A stretch of DNA of 12,844 bases from Thermoleophilia bacterium (GCA_017882555.1 JADGPH010000186.1:1-12844); one strand, 5' to 3'. Counted from the stretch's first letter, positions 5,034 through 12,844 are shown. Numbers and translations: made by a program. The notes: generated from the sequence alone by a model not told the origin.

Positions 5034-6863
5034 GTGGCCCACAGAGATGACTTGCGCAATGTCGCCATCGTGGCGCACGTAGACCATGGAAAAACGACGC
5101 TCGTCGACGCGATGCTCTGGCAAACCGGCGCGTTTCGCGCCAACCAAGAGGTCGCGACCCGCGTCATGGATTCCAATGATCTGGAGCGCGAGAAGGGCAT
5201 CACGATCCTCGCCAAGAACACGGCGGTGCGGTACGGCGATGTGACGGTCAACATCTTGGATACGCCCGGTCACGCCGACTTCGGCGGCGAGGTCGAGCGC
5301 AGCCTGTTTATGGCCGACGGGGTGGCGCTCTTGGTGGACGCCAGCGAAGGGCCGCTGCCCCAGACGCGGTTTGTTCTATCCAAGGCCCTCTCGCATGGCT
5401 TGCCCGTCGTACTGGTGGTCAACAAAGTCGATCGCCCCGACGCACGGGTGTCCGAGGTCGTCGACGAGGTCTATTCGCTCTTTATCGAGCTCGACGCCGA
5501 CGAGTCCCAGATCGAGTTCCCGATCGTCTACTGCAACGCCAAGGCAGGCCTCGCGTCTCTCGATCCCAGCGTGCCCGGCGAGGATCTGAAGCCCCTGTTT
5601 GAGACCTTTCTCGACTACATCCCGGCGCCCGTGTACGACGAAGACCACCCGATGCAGGCGTTGGTGACCAATCTTGATGCCTCTCCCTACTTGGGCCGTC
5701 TGGCGCTCTGTCGTGTCCACCACGGCACGATTCGCAAAGGCGAGCAGATTGCCTGGTGCCGGGCCGACGGCACGATCGAGCGGGCCCGTGTGAGTGAACT
5801 CTTTCTCACTCAGGCCCTTGATCGCGTGCCCGCCGACGAAGCCGGCCCGGGGGATCTGATCGCCGTCGCCGGCCTGCCGGACGTGACGATCGGCGACACC
5901 CTTGCCGACATTAATGACCCGCGCCCCTTGTCGGTGCTCTCGGTCGACGAGCCGAGCATGTCGGTCACGATCGGCACCAACACCTCACCGCTGGCGGGCC
6001 GCGACGGCTCCAAGCTCACCGCCCGCATGCTCTTCGATCGCTTGGAGGCGGAGCTCGTCGGGAACGTGAGTCTGCGTGTGCTCGCGACCGAGCGCCCCGA
6101 CACCTGGGAGGTCCAGGGCCGTGGTGAGCTGCAGCTTGCGATCCTCGTCGAGACCATGCGTCGCGAGGGCTTTGAGCTCACCGTCGGTCGTCCACAGGTC
6201 GTGATTCGCGAGATCGACGGCAAGCGTCACGAGCCCGTCGAGCGCTTGATGGTCGACGTCCCCGAAGAGCACATCGGCGCGATTACCCAGTTGCTCGCCT
6301 CGCGCAAGGGTCGCTTGCAGGACGTCGCCAATCACGGCCACGGCTGGGCTCGCATGACCTACCTCGTCCCGACCCGAGGCCTGATCGGGATTCGCACCCA
6401 GCTCATGACCGAGACGCGCGGCACGGCAATCTTGCATCAGATCTTCGAGGGCTGGGAGCCTTGGCAGGGTGCCATCAAGACCCGTACCAACGGCAGCCTC
6501 GTTGCCGATCGCTCGGGGATCACGACGACCTTCGCCCTCATGAGCCTCCAAGAACGCGGACAGCTGTTGGTCGGCCCCGGTGAGGATGTCTACGAGGGTG
6601 CGGTCATCGGTGAGCACCAACGGACCGACGACTTGGATGTGAACCCCACGAAAGAAAAAAAGCTCACGAACATCCGCTCGTCGACCGCCGATGAGCTCGT
6701 ACGCCTGGATGTCTGTCGCATTCTGTCGCTCGATGAAGCGCTGGAGCTCGTCAACGAGGACGAGTGCGTCGAGGTCACCCCGACGCGCGTGCGGGTGCGC
6801 AAAGTCGAACTCACCCAAACCGGTCGGGTCAAAAATGCCCGGCGTGAACGCGTCAAGGCCTAG
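5034..6863 (+). CDS. typA: Ribosome-associated translational GTPase TypA/BipA
   Basis: The product has 609 residues, the normal length for TypA/BipA. This EF-G-like GTPase binds the 70S ribosome and affects ribosome assembly and stress responses. The G domain shows AHVDHGKT (14-21), switch I EREKGITI (51-58), DTPGHADFGGEVER (76-89) and NKVD (130-133). The G5 segment is YCNAKAG (166-172), with Asn168 where Ser is usual. An EF-Tu-like beta barrel and an EF-G III-like domain follow (ERPDTWEVQGRGELQLAILVE). The TypA-specific C-terminal domain includes YLVPTRGLIGIRTQ and a DEALELVNEDECVEVTPTRVRVRK stretch. The GTG start is supported by AAGGGAG upstream. ppa follows after 44 bases with no hairpin, so the two are probably cotranscribed. 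Confidence 0.97.
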   Translation: MAHRDDLRNVAIVAHVDHGKTTLVDAMLWQTGAFRANQEVATRVMDSNDLEREKGITILAKNTAVRYGDVTVNILDTPGHADFGGEVERSLFMADGVALLVDASEGPLPQTRFVLSKALSHGLPVVLVVNKVDRPDARVSEVVDEVYSLFIELDADESQIEFPIVYCNAKAGLASLDPSVPGEDLKPLFETFLDYIPAPVYDEDHPMQALVTNLDASPYLGRLALCRVHHGTIRKGEQIAWCRADGTIERARVSELFLTQALDRVPADEAGPGDLIAVAGLPDVTIGDTLADINDPRPLSVLSVDEPSMSVTIGTNTSPLAGRDGSKLTARMLFDRLEAELVGNVSLRVLATERPDTWEVQGRGELQLAILVETMRREGFELTVGRPQVVIREIDGKRHEPVERLMVDVPEEHIGAITQLLASRKGRLQDVANHGHGWARMTYLVPTRGLIGIRTQLMTETRGTAILHQIFEGWEPWQGAIKTRTNGSLVADRSGITTTFALMSLQERGQLLVGPGEDVYEGAVIGEHQRTDDLDVNPTKEKKLTNIRSSTADELVRLDVCRILSLDEALELVNEDECVEVTPTRVRVRKVELTQTGRVKNARRERVKA

Positions 6864-6893
6864 CCCGTCGCATCGGTCCGTGCCCGGCAATCT

Positions 6894-6900
6894 GAAGGAG
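6894..6900 (+). promoter_or_regulatory. Ribosome binding site of ppa
   Basis: GAAGGAG lies seven bases before the GTG at 6908 and fixes this non-ATG start. Confidence 0.8.
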
Positions 6901-6907
6901 AACGCCA

Positions 6908-7465
6908 GTGAATCCCTGGCATGACGTCTACGTCGATGATCACCTGGTCGAGTCGGAGTTTCCGGTCGTGATCGAGGTGCCCCAAGGCTCCAAGAACAAG
7001 TACGAGCTTGATAAGTCTTCGGGGCTCTTGAAGCTCGACCGCGTGCTGTACTCGGCAGTGCACTACCCGGCCAACTACGGCTTCATCCCGCGGACCTTTT
7101 GCGACGACGGGGACCCCCTCGATGTGCTGGTGCTGGGTCAAGAGCCGGTCGTGCCGCTCGCGATCGTCGAGGCGCGCGCCATTGCCGTGATCCGGATGCG
7201 CGACGAGAAGGGCATCGACGACAAGATCATCGCCGTGTCGACCCAAGACCCGTCGGTCAATGCGTACCGCACCTACACCGAGCTCCCCGTGCACATCCTG
7301 CGCGAGATGGGTCGCTTCTTTCAGGATTACAAGGCCCTGGAAAACAAGGAGGTGATCGTCGAGGATCCGCTCGGCCCCGACGAGGCCCTGGCCACGATCG
7401 TGGAAGCACTGGATCTGTACCGGCGTCTGCGCCGCGGAGACCTGCCGAAGTCCGCGATCGCCTAA
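6908..7465 (+). CDS. ppa: Inorganic pyrophosphatase, family I
   Basis: This is a 185-residue soluble enzyme that hydrolyses pyrophosphate to two phosphates with Mg2+, driving polymer synthesis forward. The residues that line up with the E. coli active site are all present. They are Glu23 and Lys31/Glu33 (VIEVPQGSKNKYELD), Arg45, and Tyr53 and Tyr57 (HYPANYGFIP). The triad Asp67, Asp69 and Asp72 lies in DDGDPLDVLV. Asp99, Asp104 and Lys106 lie in RDEKGIDDK, and Tyr141 and Lys142 in FFQDYKALE. The N-terminus MNPWHDV is typical. Length is normal for a bacterial hexameric enzyme. GTG 6908 has a good ribosome site. It sits 44 bases after typA in the same direction and is followed by a hairpin. Confidence 0.97.
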   Translation: MNPWHDVYVDDHLVESEFPVVIEVPQGSKNKYELDKSSGLLKLDRVLYSAVHYPANYGFIPRTFCDDGDPLDVLVLGQEPVVPLAIVEARAIAVIRMRDEKGIDDKIIAVSTQDPSVNAYRTYTELPVHILREMGRFFQDYKALENKEVIVEDPLGPDEALATIVEALDLYRRLRRGDLPKSAIA

Positions 7466-7479
7466 CGCTGTCGTGCGGG

Positions 7480-7506
7480 TCGCCCGCGGGATCCGGCCGG
7501 GGGCGA
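7480..7506 (+). terminator. Hairpin after ppa
   Basis: TCGCCC (7480-7485) pairs with GGGCGA (7501-7506), and CGG (7487-7489) with CCG (7497-7499) across one G-G mismatch. It begins 15 bases after the ppa stop. There is no T-tract. The left arm could also pair with a second GGGCGA at 7530-7535. Confidence 0.45.
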
Positions 7507-7544
7507 TAGGGGCCACCTATGGTAGTGCTGGGCGACCCCTATTG
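7504..7544 (+). repeat. Inverted repeat in the ppa-MMPL spacer
   Basis: CGATAGGGG (7504-7512) pairs with CCCCTATTG (7536-7544): nine pairs including one G-T, around a 23-base loop. It shares three bases with the hairpin at 7480-7506, so the two cannot form completely at once. The loop contains TATGGT (7518-7523), a possible -10 box for the MMPL gene. The rest of the 255-base spacer (to 7720) shows nothing recognisable. Confidence 0.4.
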
Positions 7545-7720
7545 GCACGCGCGCCCCCGAGCGGGCAAGCTTGCGGTGTGACGGGATCTGTGCGGCGTAC
7601 TCGAGTGACGACTTCGCCCGGAGCGAACGTGGACGTGGCGGCGGGAGCGCGCACACATGAGCTTCCGTCGGGCCCGTCCGTGGCTCCTCGCAGAGGCCAG
7701 GCACGTGGCGAGGTCGGGGC

Positions 7721-9925
7721 ATGAGCCCGCCCGAGGACCGCGGCCCGATCCCGAAGGGCCCGTTTGGTCGCCTTGGGCGCTGGAGCGGCGTGCACCGGCG
7801 CTCGGTGATTGCCGTTTGGATCGTCCTGTTCGTCGTGCTCACCCCGTTCGCCGCGCAGCTGGCGGGCAAGCTGACCCAGGGCGGGTTCCAGATCTCGGGG
7901 TCGACCTCGGATAACGCCCGCGCGTTGATCGCCAAGAAATTCACCAACGAGTTCCCGGCGAGCGTCACGGTGGTCATCACGAGCCCGACACTCGCACCGA
8001 GCGCCCCGGCGTTCAGGACGGTGATCGCCAACGTTGCCCGCGCCGTCACCGCGCAAGGACCCGTGGTGGGGGGGATCGTCACCCCGGCTGAGAATCCGGC
8101 GCTCGCCTTTCCCAACGCCCGCACCGCGCTCATCCAGGTCGGCCTGACCCAAGGCATCGACAAGGTCCTGCGGCAGATCCCCAGGATCATCACTGCAGCA
8201 ACCCACCAGTCGACGCCGCAGGTTCACGTGGGTGTCACCTCGGGTCCTGCGATCTTCAACGATTTCAATCAGGTCAACCAGCACGACCTCGCCGTCTCGG
8301 AGACGGTGCAGGTACCGCTGATTCTGTTGGTCCTCGTCGTCTTTTTCGGGTCGCTGTGGGCGGCAGGTATCCCGGTGCTCGTGACGGCGATCGCTCTGGT
8401 GTCGACCCTGGGGGCGCTCTGGTTCGTGGCCTCGGTCATGAGCCTGTCGATCTACGTCCAGAACGTCGTGCCGTTGATCGGCATCGGCGTGGGTGTCGAC
8501 TATTCGCTGTTTGTCGTCAATCGCTATCGCGACGAGATCCGCCACGGGCATGATCCCTTGGATGCAGCGGCCGTCACGGTGGGCACCGCCGGCAAGGCGA
8601 TCACCTTCAGCGGCCTGACGGTGGCTGTGGCGCTGGCCGGGATGTTTGCCGTCGGGGTGCCGATCTTCACAGGGTTTGCCGTCGGCACGATCGCGGTCGT
8701 GATCATGGCGGTCGCGTGTGGCGTGACGCTGACCCCGGCGATTCTGGTGGCGCTGGGGCCGCGGCTGCTTCGGGCGGACGCCATCGCCGGCGTGCGGCGT
8801 CTGTTGGGGCGTCCGAAGCGTCGCGAGACCTCCGATAGCGGCGATCTCGGATTCTGGGGCCGCTGGGCGGCGGGGGTCATGCGTCGGCCGTGGCTGGTGA
8901 TCATCAGTGTCACGACCCTGCTGCTCGGGCTGGCGTCGCCGACGCTCGTCATGAAGACGGGCTCGAGCGGATTCACGGCATTGCCGCCGACAACCCCGTC
9001 CCGTCTGGCGTCCGCGCAGCTCGCGGCCGCGGCCGGCCCCGGCGCCGAGGATCCGATCTCGGTCGTGGTCACCGGCCCCGGCCCCGTGCCGAATGCCGAG
9101 ATCACCAAGCTCGTGCACTTGATCGCCGCCGATCCGGCCACGCAATCGGTCAATCCGAAGATCGCCGAGTCCGCCGATGGCACCACGGCGCTGATCAGCG
9201 TCTCTTCGAAGGCGGGCGAGGACAGCCCGGTGGCACAGAATCTCGCCGGTCGTATCGCGGGCGTCTACGCGCCGCAGGTGGGTTCTGGCGAGCACGTCTA
9301 CGTCGGCGGTGCCGCAAGCGGGAACCGGGATTTCACCAACACGATCTCGGGCAACCTGCCGGGCGTGATCGCCTTGGTGATGATCCTGACCTTTCTCGTG
9401 CTGCTGGTGCTTTTCCGGTCGTTGCTGCTGCCGCTCAAGGCGGTTGTGATGACTCTGCTCTCGGTGCTGGCGGCATACGGGGTGCTCGTGGCGGTCTTCC
9501 AATGGGGGTGGGCGGACGGCCTGTTGGGCTTCCATCACCTCGGCCACATCACCAACTGGGTCCCGCCGTTCTTGTTCTCGATCCTGTTCGGGCTCTCGAT
9601 GGACTACGAAGTGTTCTTGCTGACCCGCGTACGTGAGTTTCGCGACCGCGGTGGCAGCGATACCGACGCGGTGGCATTCGGCCTCGCCCGGACCGGGCGC
9701 ATCATCACGGCAGCCGCGCTCTTGATGATCATCGTGTTCCTCTCGTTCTTGTCCAACCGCCTGATGCCACTCAAAGAATTGTCGCTCGGTCTGGCCGTGG
9801 CGATCTTCCTGGACGCGACCCTGGTGCGGTTGCTGCTGGTGCCAGCGTTCATGCGCCTCGCGGGGAAGTGGAACTGGTGGCTGCCAGGGCCGCTCGAGCG
9901 GATCATCCCGGTCATCGCGGAGTAG
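7721..9925 (+). CDS. MMPL/RND family membrane transporter
   Basis: The product has 734 residues with the two-fold repeat of RND transporters of the MMPL branch, which use the proton gradient to export lipids or hydrophobic compounds. Transmembrane helix 1 is at about 27-48, followed by a large external domain (about 50-195). Five clustered helices follow, including the signature GIGVGVDYSLFVVNRYRDE with Asp260. The second half repeats the plan: a helix near 400, an external domain, then helices with the matching signature FGLSMDYEVFLLTRVREF (Asp628). The paired acidic-Tyr motifs are those thought to relay protons. The chain ends soon after the last helix, without a long cytoplasmic tail. ATG 7721 is chosen because a short GAGG lies seven bases upstream and the chain then begins just before helix 1. 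The cargo cannot be read from the sequence. A permease gene lies downstream in the same direction. Confidence 0.92.
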   Translation: MSPPEDRGPIPKGPFGRLGRWSGVHRRSVIAVWIVLFVVLTPFAAQLAGKLTQGGFQISGSTSDNARALIAKKFTNEFPASVTVVITSPTLAPSAPAFRTVIANVARAVTAQGPVVGGIVTPAENPALAFPNARTALIQVGLTQGIDKVLRQIPRIITAATHQSTPQVHVGVTSGPAIFNDFNQVNQHDLAVSETVQVPLILLVLVVFFGSLWAAGIPVLVTAIALVSTLGALWFVASVMSLSIYVQNVVPLIGIGVGVDYSLFVVNRYRDEIRHGHDPLDAAAVTVGTAGKAITFSGLTVAVALAGMFAVGVPIFTGFAVGTIAVVIMAVACGVTLTPAILVALGPRLLRADAIAGVRRLLGRPKRRETSDSGDLGFWGRWAAGVMRRPWLVIISVTTLLLGLASPTLVMKTGSSGFTALPPTTPSRLASAQLAAAAGPGAEDPISVVVTGPGPVPNAEITKLVHLIAADPATQSVNPKIAESADGTTALISVSSKAGEDSPVAQNLAGRIAGVYAPQVGSGEHVYVGGAASGNRDFTNTISGNLPGVIALVMILTFLVLLVLFRSLLLPLKAVVMTLLSVLAAYGVLVAVFQWGWADGLLGFHHLGHITNWVPPFLFSILFGLSMDYEVFLLTRVREFRDRGGSDTDAVAFGLARTGRIITAAALLMIIVFLSFLSNRLMPLKELSLGLAVAIFLDATLVRLLLVPAFMRLAGKWNWWLPGPLERIIPVIAE

Positions 9926-9982
9926 CCGCATGAGCGGTTGGGCTCGGGTGGGGGTCGGGACCTCGAGTGGGGGACGCCGGTG

Positions 9983-9999
9983 GCCTCGGCGCCCGAGGC
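9983..9999 (+). terminator. Hairpin after the MMPL gene
   Basis: GCCTCGG (9983-9989) and CCGAGGC (9993-9999) are perfect seven-base arms around a three-base loop, 57 bases after the MMPL stop. It is a candidate terminator without a T-tract. Confidence 0.5.
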
Positions 10000-10060
10000 G
10001 TGATGGGCCATGGCGCGGGCGCGCCGCGCAGGTCAGACCCGGACGTGATCACGTGTGTGA

Positions 10061-10080
10061 CGGCATGGGTCCCCATGCCG
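10061..10080. repeat. Near-perfect palindrome upstream of the ABC permease gene
   Basis: CGGCATGGG (10061-10069) and CCCATGCCG (10072-10080) are nine-base arms separated by two bases. The centre lies about 62 bases before the proposed permease transcription start. CCATGC recurs at 10093-10098, and a further CATG-centred palindrome, GCCATGGC, lies at 10007-10014. It could be a second terminator for the MMPL gene or an operator for the permease promoter. Confidence 0.4.
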
Positions 10081-10120
10081 GGGTTGGTCATTCCATGCGG
10101 TTCGAGCGGTGTCGCCCGCG

Positions 10121-10133
10121 TATGATGCGGCCG
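10121..10133 (+). promoter_or_regulatory. -10 box of a probable leaderless permease transcript
   Basis: TATGAT (10121-10126) matches the -10 consensus in five of six positions. Six bases separate it from the GTG at 10133, which would place the transcription start on or next to the start codon. No ribosome binding site and no clear -35 box are seen. Confidence 0.55.
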
Positions 10134-11207
10134 TGTGGCTACCGAACCTGGTGTGGGCGAACCTCATGCGCCGCCGCGCGCGCAGCCTGTTCACGGCGAT
10201 CGGTGTCGCGCTGGGAGTGGGGCTGATTGTGGCGTTGCTGTCGATCAGCGCCGGGGTCACGCGCGCGGTCAACAACGTGATCCATCTGGGGGGCGCGGAC
10301 TTCGGGCTGTTTCAAGGCCAGGTCACGCAGCTGACGAATTCCCTGCTCCCGGACGCGCTGGCAAGCGAGGTCGCCCGCCAGCCGGGCGTGCAGGAATCGG
10401 CGCGGATCAAGCTGTTTGTGACCACCGTCGACGGCGTGAGTTCGGTGCTCGTGTTTGGTCTTGACCCCACCGAGTTTCCCGAGCGCCAGTTCGTGATCAC
10501 GCGGGGCTCTCGCCCGCAGGATAATCAGGTGCTGCTCGGTGACAAGGTTGCAGCCCAGCTCGGGCGCGGGCCGGGGGACACGATCCGGATCGGGAACGTC
10601 GCGCTGCGGGTGGCCGGCGTCTTCCATAGCGGGAACTCATTTGAGGACGGCGGCGTCGTGGCGCCGCTCGCGCTCGTGCAGACGTTGGCCGGCCGCCCGG
10701 GCGAGGTGACGTCGATCGCCGTCATCATCCGTCCCGGCGCATCGTCGTCCCAAGTGGCCGCGCGACTCCAGCAGCGGTTCCCGGGACTCGTCGCGGTGAC
10801 CGATCCCGGCCAGGCGATCCAGGTCGACACGACGAGTCGCCTGCTGATCAGCGCCGGCTGGGTCTTCTCGGTCGTGGCGCTGCTGGTCGGCGGCATTGGG
10901 GTCACGAACACGATGGCCATGTCGGTCATGGAACGCAGCCAGGAGATCGGTGTTCTTCGTGCGATCGGCTGGCCGAATCGCCGCGTCGCAGGAATGATCC
11001 TGACCGAGGCGGTCGGTATCTGCCTTCTCGCGCTGGCGATCGGGCTGGCCCTCGGCTATGTGGCAGCGCAGGCGCTGGTCGCCCAAGGCGCGCTGTCGAC
11101 CCTCGTCAGCCCGGTATTCGGGCTGGACGTGTTTGCCTGGGGGCTCGCGTTCTCGCTTGGGGTCGGCTTGCTGGGAGCGATCTATCCGGTCTGGCGCGCG
11201 ATCCGAC

Positions 11208-11911
<704 letters not shown>

Positions 11912-11915
<4 letters not shown>

Positions 11916-12379
11916 GCCGGTGCCACCTGGAGCGGGTAGTCGACGCTCTTGGTGGCACCGAGCGCCGTCACCACGGCTTGGAACACCAGCGGGAAGCCGA
12001 CCGACGCTTGCGGCCACGTGATGGTCTCGGCCCAGACGCCCGTCGGTGCCTTGTGCAGGCCAATCTGGCCGACGACCAGGCCATGGTTGAGGGCCTGGAG
12101 GTGCACCATGGCGTTGACCGGCCGGCCCCCGGTGTCGGTGACCCGTACAACGTAGTGCCACGGCTTGTTCACGATCGGGGTGTGGGTGGGCGCGGTCAGC
12201 GTGACGTGGATGACCGACGCCGCGGGCTTGGTCGACGTCGCAGGCGTGGTCGGCGTGGTTGACGCTGGGGTCGTGGTGGATGTGTGGCCCCCGGACGAGG
12301 ACCCCCCGCAGGCTGCAAGCCCGAGCGCGAGTGCCACGACCACGGCTGCGCCGATACGGATACGTGGGGTGTCTATCAT
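11912..12379 (-). CDS. Lipoprotein with Ser/Thr/Pro linker and a beta-rich domain
   Basis: The product is 155 residues. It starts with basic MIDTPRIRIG, a hydrophobic stretch at 11-22 and the lipobox LAAC with Cys24, so it should be lipid-anchored outside the membrane. Residues 27-56 are a low-complexity Ser/Thr/Pro linker. Residues 57-153 form one beta-rich domain (VIHVTLTAPTHTPIVNKPW, YVVRVTDTGGRPVNAMV, GVWAETITWP, SVDYPLQV). It recalls the YtkA-like or Ig-like folds of exported copper or envelope proteins, but I see no metal ligand set. The stop overlaps the ATPase start by four bases, so it is probably an accessory of the ABC system. The ATG has AAGGTG five bases upstream. The fold call is inference; the lipoprotein call is firm. 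Confidence 0.8.
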
Positions 12380-12384
12380 CGGGG

Positions 12385-12390
12385 CACCTT
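12385..12390 (-). promoter_or_regulatory. Ribosome binding site of the lipoprotein gene
   Basis: On the - strand this reads AAGGTG, five bases before the ATG at 12379. It overlaps the stop codon (12391-12389) of an upstream open frame. Confidence 0.65.
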
Positions 12391-12697
12391 ACGGGCGTGG
12401 GCGCCGACCGGTCCACGGGCGGTGCGCACGATGAACCGCGCTCGTGCTTGGTCTGGCCCGCTTGAGTCGATCATCGCACGACGCGTCCCGGTCCGTCTGG
12501 CCTGTGAGTTCAGATGCTACCAGCGGGTTGGTGCCGGATGCCGCCTCCGCGAACGCGACGTCTCCCCGGCGCCGACCGCGACCACGATTACGCGGGGGCC
12601 GATCGCAACGCGTCGCGGGCATGGCCGCGCAGGCCTCGGTCGCGGTGCGAGACACGAGCCAGAGCAGATCAGCGGCGCGCGGTGCGAGAGGTCGCAT
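12389..12697 (-). CDS. Doubtful small Arg-rich open reading frame
   Basis: This 102-codon frame lies directly before the lipoprotein gene. It begins MRPLAPRAADLLWLVSRT and becomes Arg-rich. It has no domain, signal or membrane helix I can name. In its favour, many of its third codon positions are G or C, and its TAA overlaps the lipoprotein ribosome binding site. A short GAGG also lies about eight bases before its ATG. Against it, open frames of this length arise by chance in GC-rich DNA, and the opposite strand is open too. It could be a leader gene of the lipoprotein-ATPase unit or nothing. Confidence 0.2.
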   Translation of the reverse strand: MRPLAPRAADLLWLVSRTATEACAAMPATRCDRPPRNRGRGRRRGDVAFAEAASGTNPLVASELTGQTDRDASCDDRLKRARPSTSAVHRAHRPWTGRRPRP

Positions 12698-12729
12698 CGA
12701 CCAGCCTCGCCATATGGACCGGTCGCCCT

Positions 12730-12815
12730 ATTGAACCCCACTCAACACAAATCCCGGCATCCACCGCAAGATTCAGGGGCGGCTGCCGGGATTCGCTGTG
12801 TTAATGGACTTCAAT
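12730..12815. repeat. 86-base interrupted inverted repeat
   Basis: The left arm is ATTGAA (12730-12735), AACACA (12744-12749) and AATCCCGGCA (12750-12759). The right arm is TGCCGGGATT (12784-12793), TGTGTT (12797-12802) and TTCAAT (12810-12815), each the exact reverse complement of its partner. Unmatched pieces are eight against seven bases outside AACACA and three extra bases (CGC) in the right arm. CCGC (12764-12767) can pair with GCGG (12779-12782) inside the loop. It could be a structured RNA, a terminator of a gene beyond the window, or a mobile-element end. Confidence 0.6.
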
Positions 12816-12844
12816 GCACCTCAGTCGGTTGAGATCTCCTATCC

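Larger units (their letters stand above)
12380..12844. other. Right edge without a convincing gene
   Basis: No open frame in these 465 bases has a recognisable domain. The left part (to about 12700) is GC-rich, with mutually overlapping Arg-rich open frames on both strands. It should contain the promoter of the lipoprotein-ATPase unit; TAGCAT on the - strand (12519-12514) is the only -10-like box I see, about 130 bases upstream. The right part is visibly richer in A and T and carries the inverted repeat at 12730-12815. Confidence 0.5.

Noticed and set aside
5985..6890. 301-codon open frame on the - strand within typA
   Set aside because: Antisense of the conserved TypA domains, with no recognisable protein features.
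7473..7724. 83-codon frame before the MMPL gene, ending in an ATGA overlap with it
   Set aside because: The overlap is tempting, but the product is Gly/Arg/Ala-rich without features. It runs through hairpins and a possible promoter, and no ribosome site was found.
7517..9931. 804-codon open frame on the - strand across the MMPL gene
   Set aside because: It is the antisense shadow of a clear transporter. The product is dominated by Arg, His, Gln and Asp with no domain, as expected for the reverse of a GC-rich gene.
11916..12416. N-terminal extension of the ABC ATPase frame to 12416
   Set aside because: It would overlap the complete lipoprotein gene. The extension is His/Arg/Pro-rich, and the GTGA junction at 11915 gives the normal ATPase N-terminus.
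12284..12832. 182-codon + strand frame at the right edge
   Set aside because: It runs antisense through the lipoprotein start and then through the inverted repeat. The composition is random-looking and Arg-rich.
12740..12834. Possible integron attC site (ACTCAAC ... GTTGAGA)
   Set aside because: The right box fails the GTTRRRY rule at the last base, the inner L boxes do not pair, and no integrase or cassette gene is seen.

Overview
The window is GC-rich, roughly two-thirds G+C by eye. It has frequent GTG starts, 4-base GTGA gene overlaps, and a fragment of a predicted F420/NADP-type dinucleotide-binding oxidoreductase. Together these suggest a high-GC actinobacterium. The DNA polymerase III delta-prime protein lacks the zinc module and has a GKR P-loop. 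From memory this resembles early-branching Actinobacteriota such as Thermoleophilia or Acidimicrobiia, but that placement is inference and not proven here.

Layout. (1) Bases 1-354 hold the 3' end of an F420-dependent NADP reductase-like gene (+), which faces a DUF4232 secreted-protein gene (467-1015, -); strong hairpins lie between them. (2) A GalE-type NAD-dependent epimerase (1220-2188, -) diverges from the next operon across only 50 bp. (3) The operon at 2239-4833 (+) has four tightly overlapping genes: a small tail-anchored membrane protein, tmk (thymidylate kinase), holB (clamp-loader delta-prime) and an unrecognised membrane-anchored protein. A bulged hairpin follows the last stop. (4) typA/bipA and ppa (inorganic pyrophosphatase) form a two-gene unit (5034-7465, +). 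(5) After a 255-bp spacer with competing hairpins comes a 734-aa MMPL/RND transporter (7721-9925, +). (6) The last part is an envelope ABC system in an unusual arrangement. The FtsX/MacB-type permease (10133-11239, +) and its presumed ATPase (11208-11915, -) converge and overlap by 32 bp. The ATPase is translationally coupled to a lipoprotein gene (11912-12379, -). (7) The right edge has no convincing gene but carries an 86-base interrupted inverted repeat (12730-12815) in lower-GC DNA.

How the parts relate: tmk and holB supply dTTP precursor synthesis and replication clamp loading. typA and ppa serve ribosome assembly or stress and pyrophosphate removal. The MMPL pump, ABC permease, ABC ATPase and lipoprotein make the right half an envelope-export neighbourhood. 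Most of the window is ordinary core genome. The points most worth a second look are the Asn in place of the H-loop His in the ABC ATPase, the split convergent ABC system, the apparent leaderless GTG promoters, the zinc-less delta-prime subunit, and the inverted repeat at the right edge. I found no CRISPR array, tRNA, rRNA, transposase, or defence or biosynthetic cluster, and nothing that clearly amounts to a new system.
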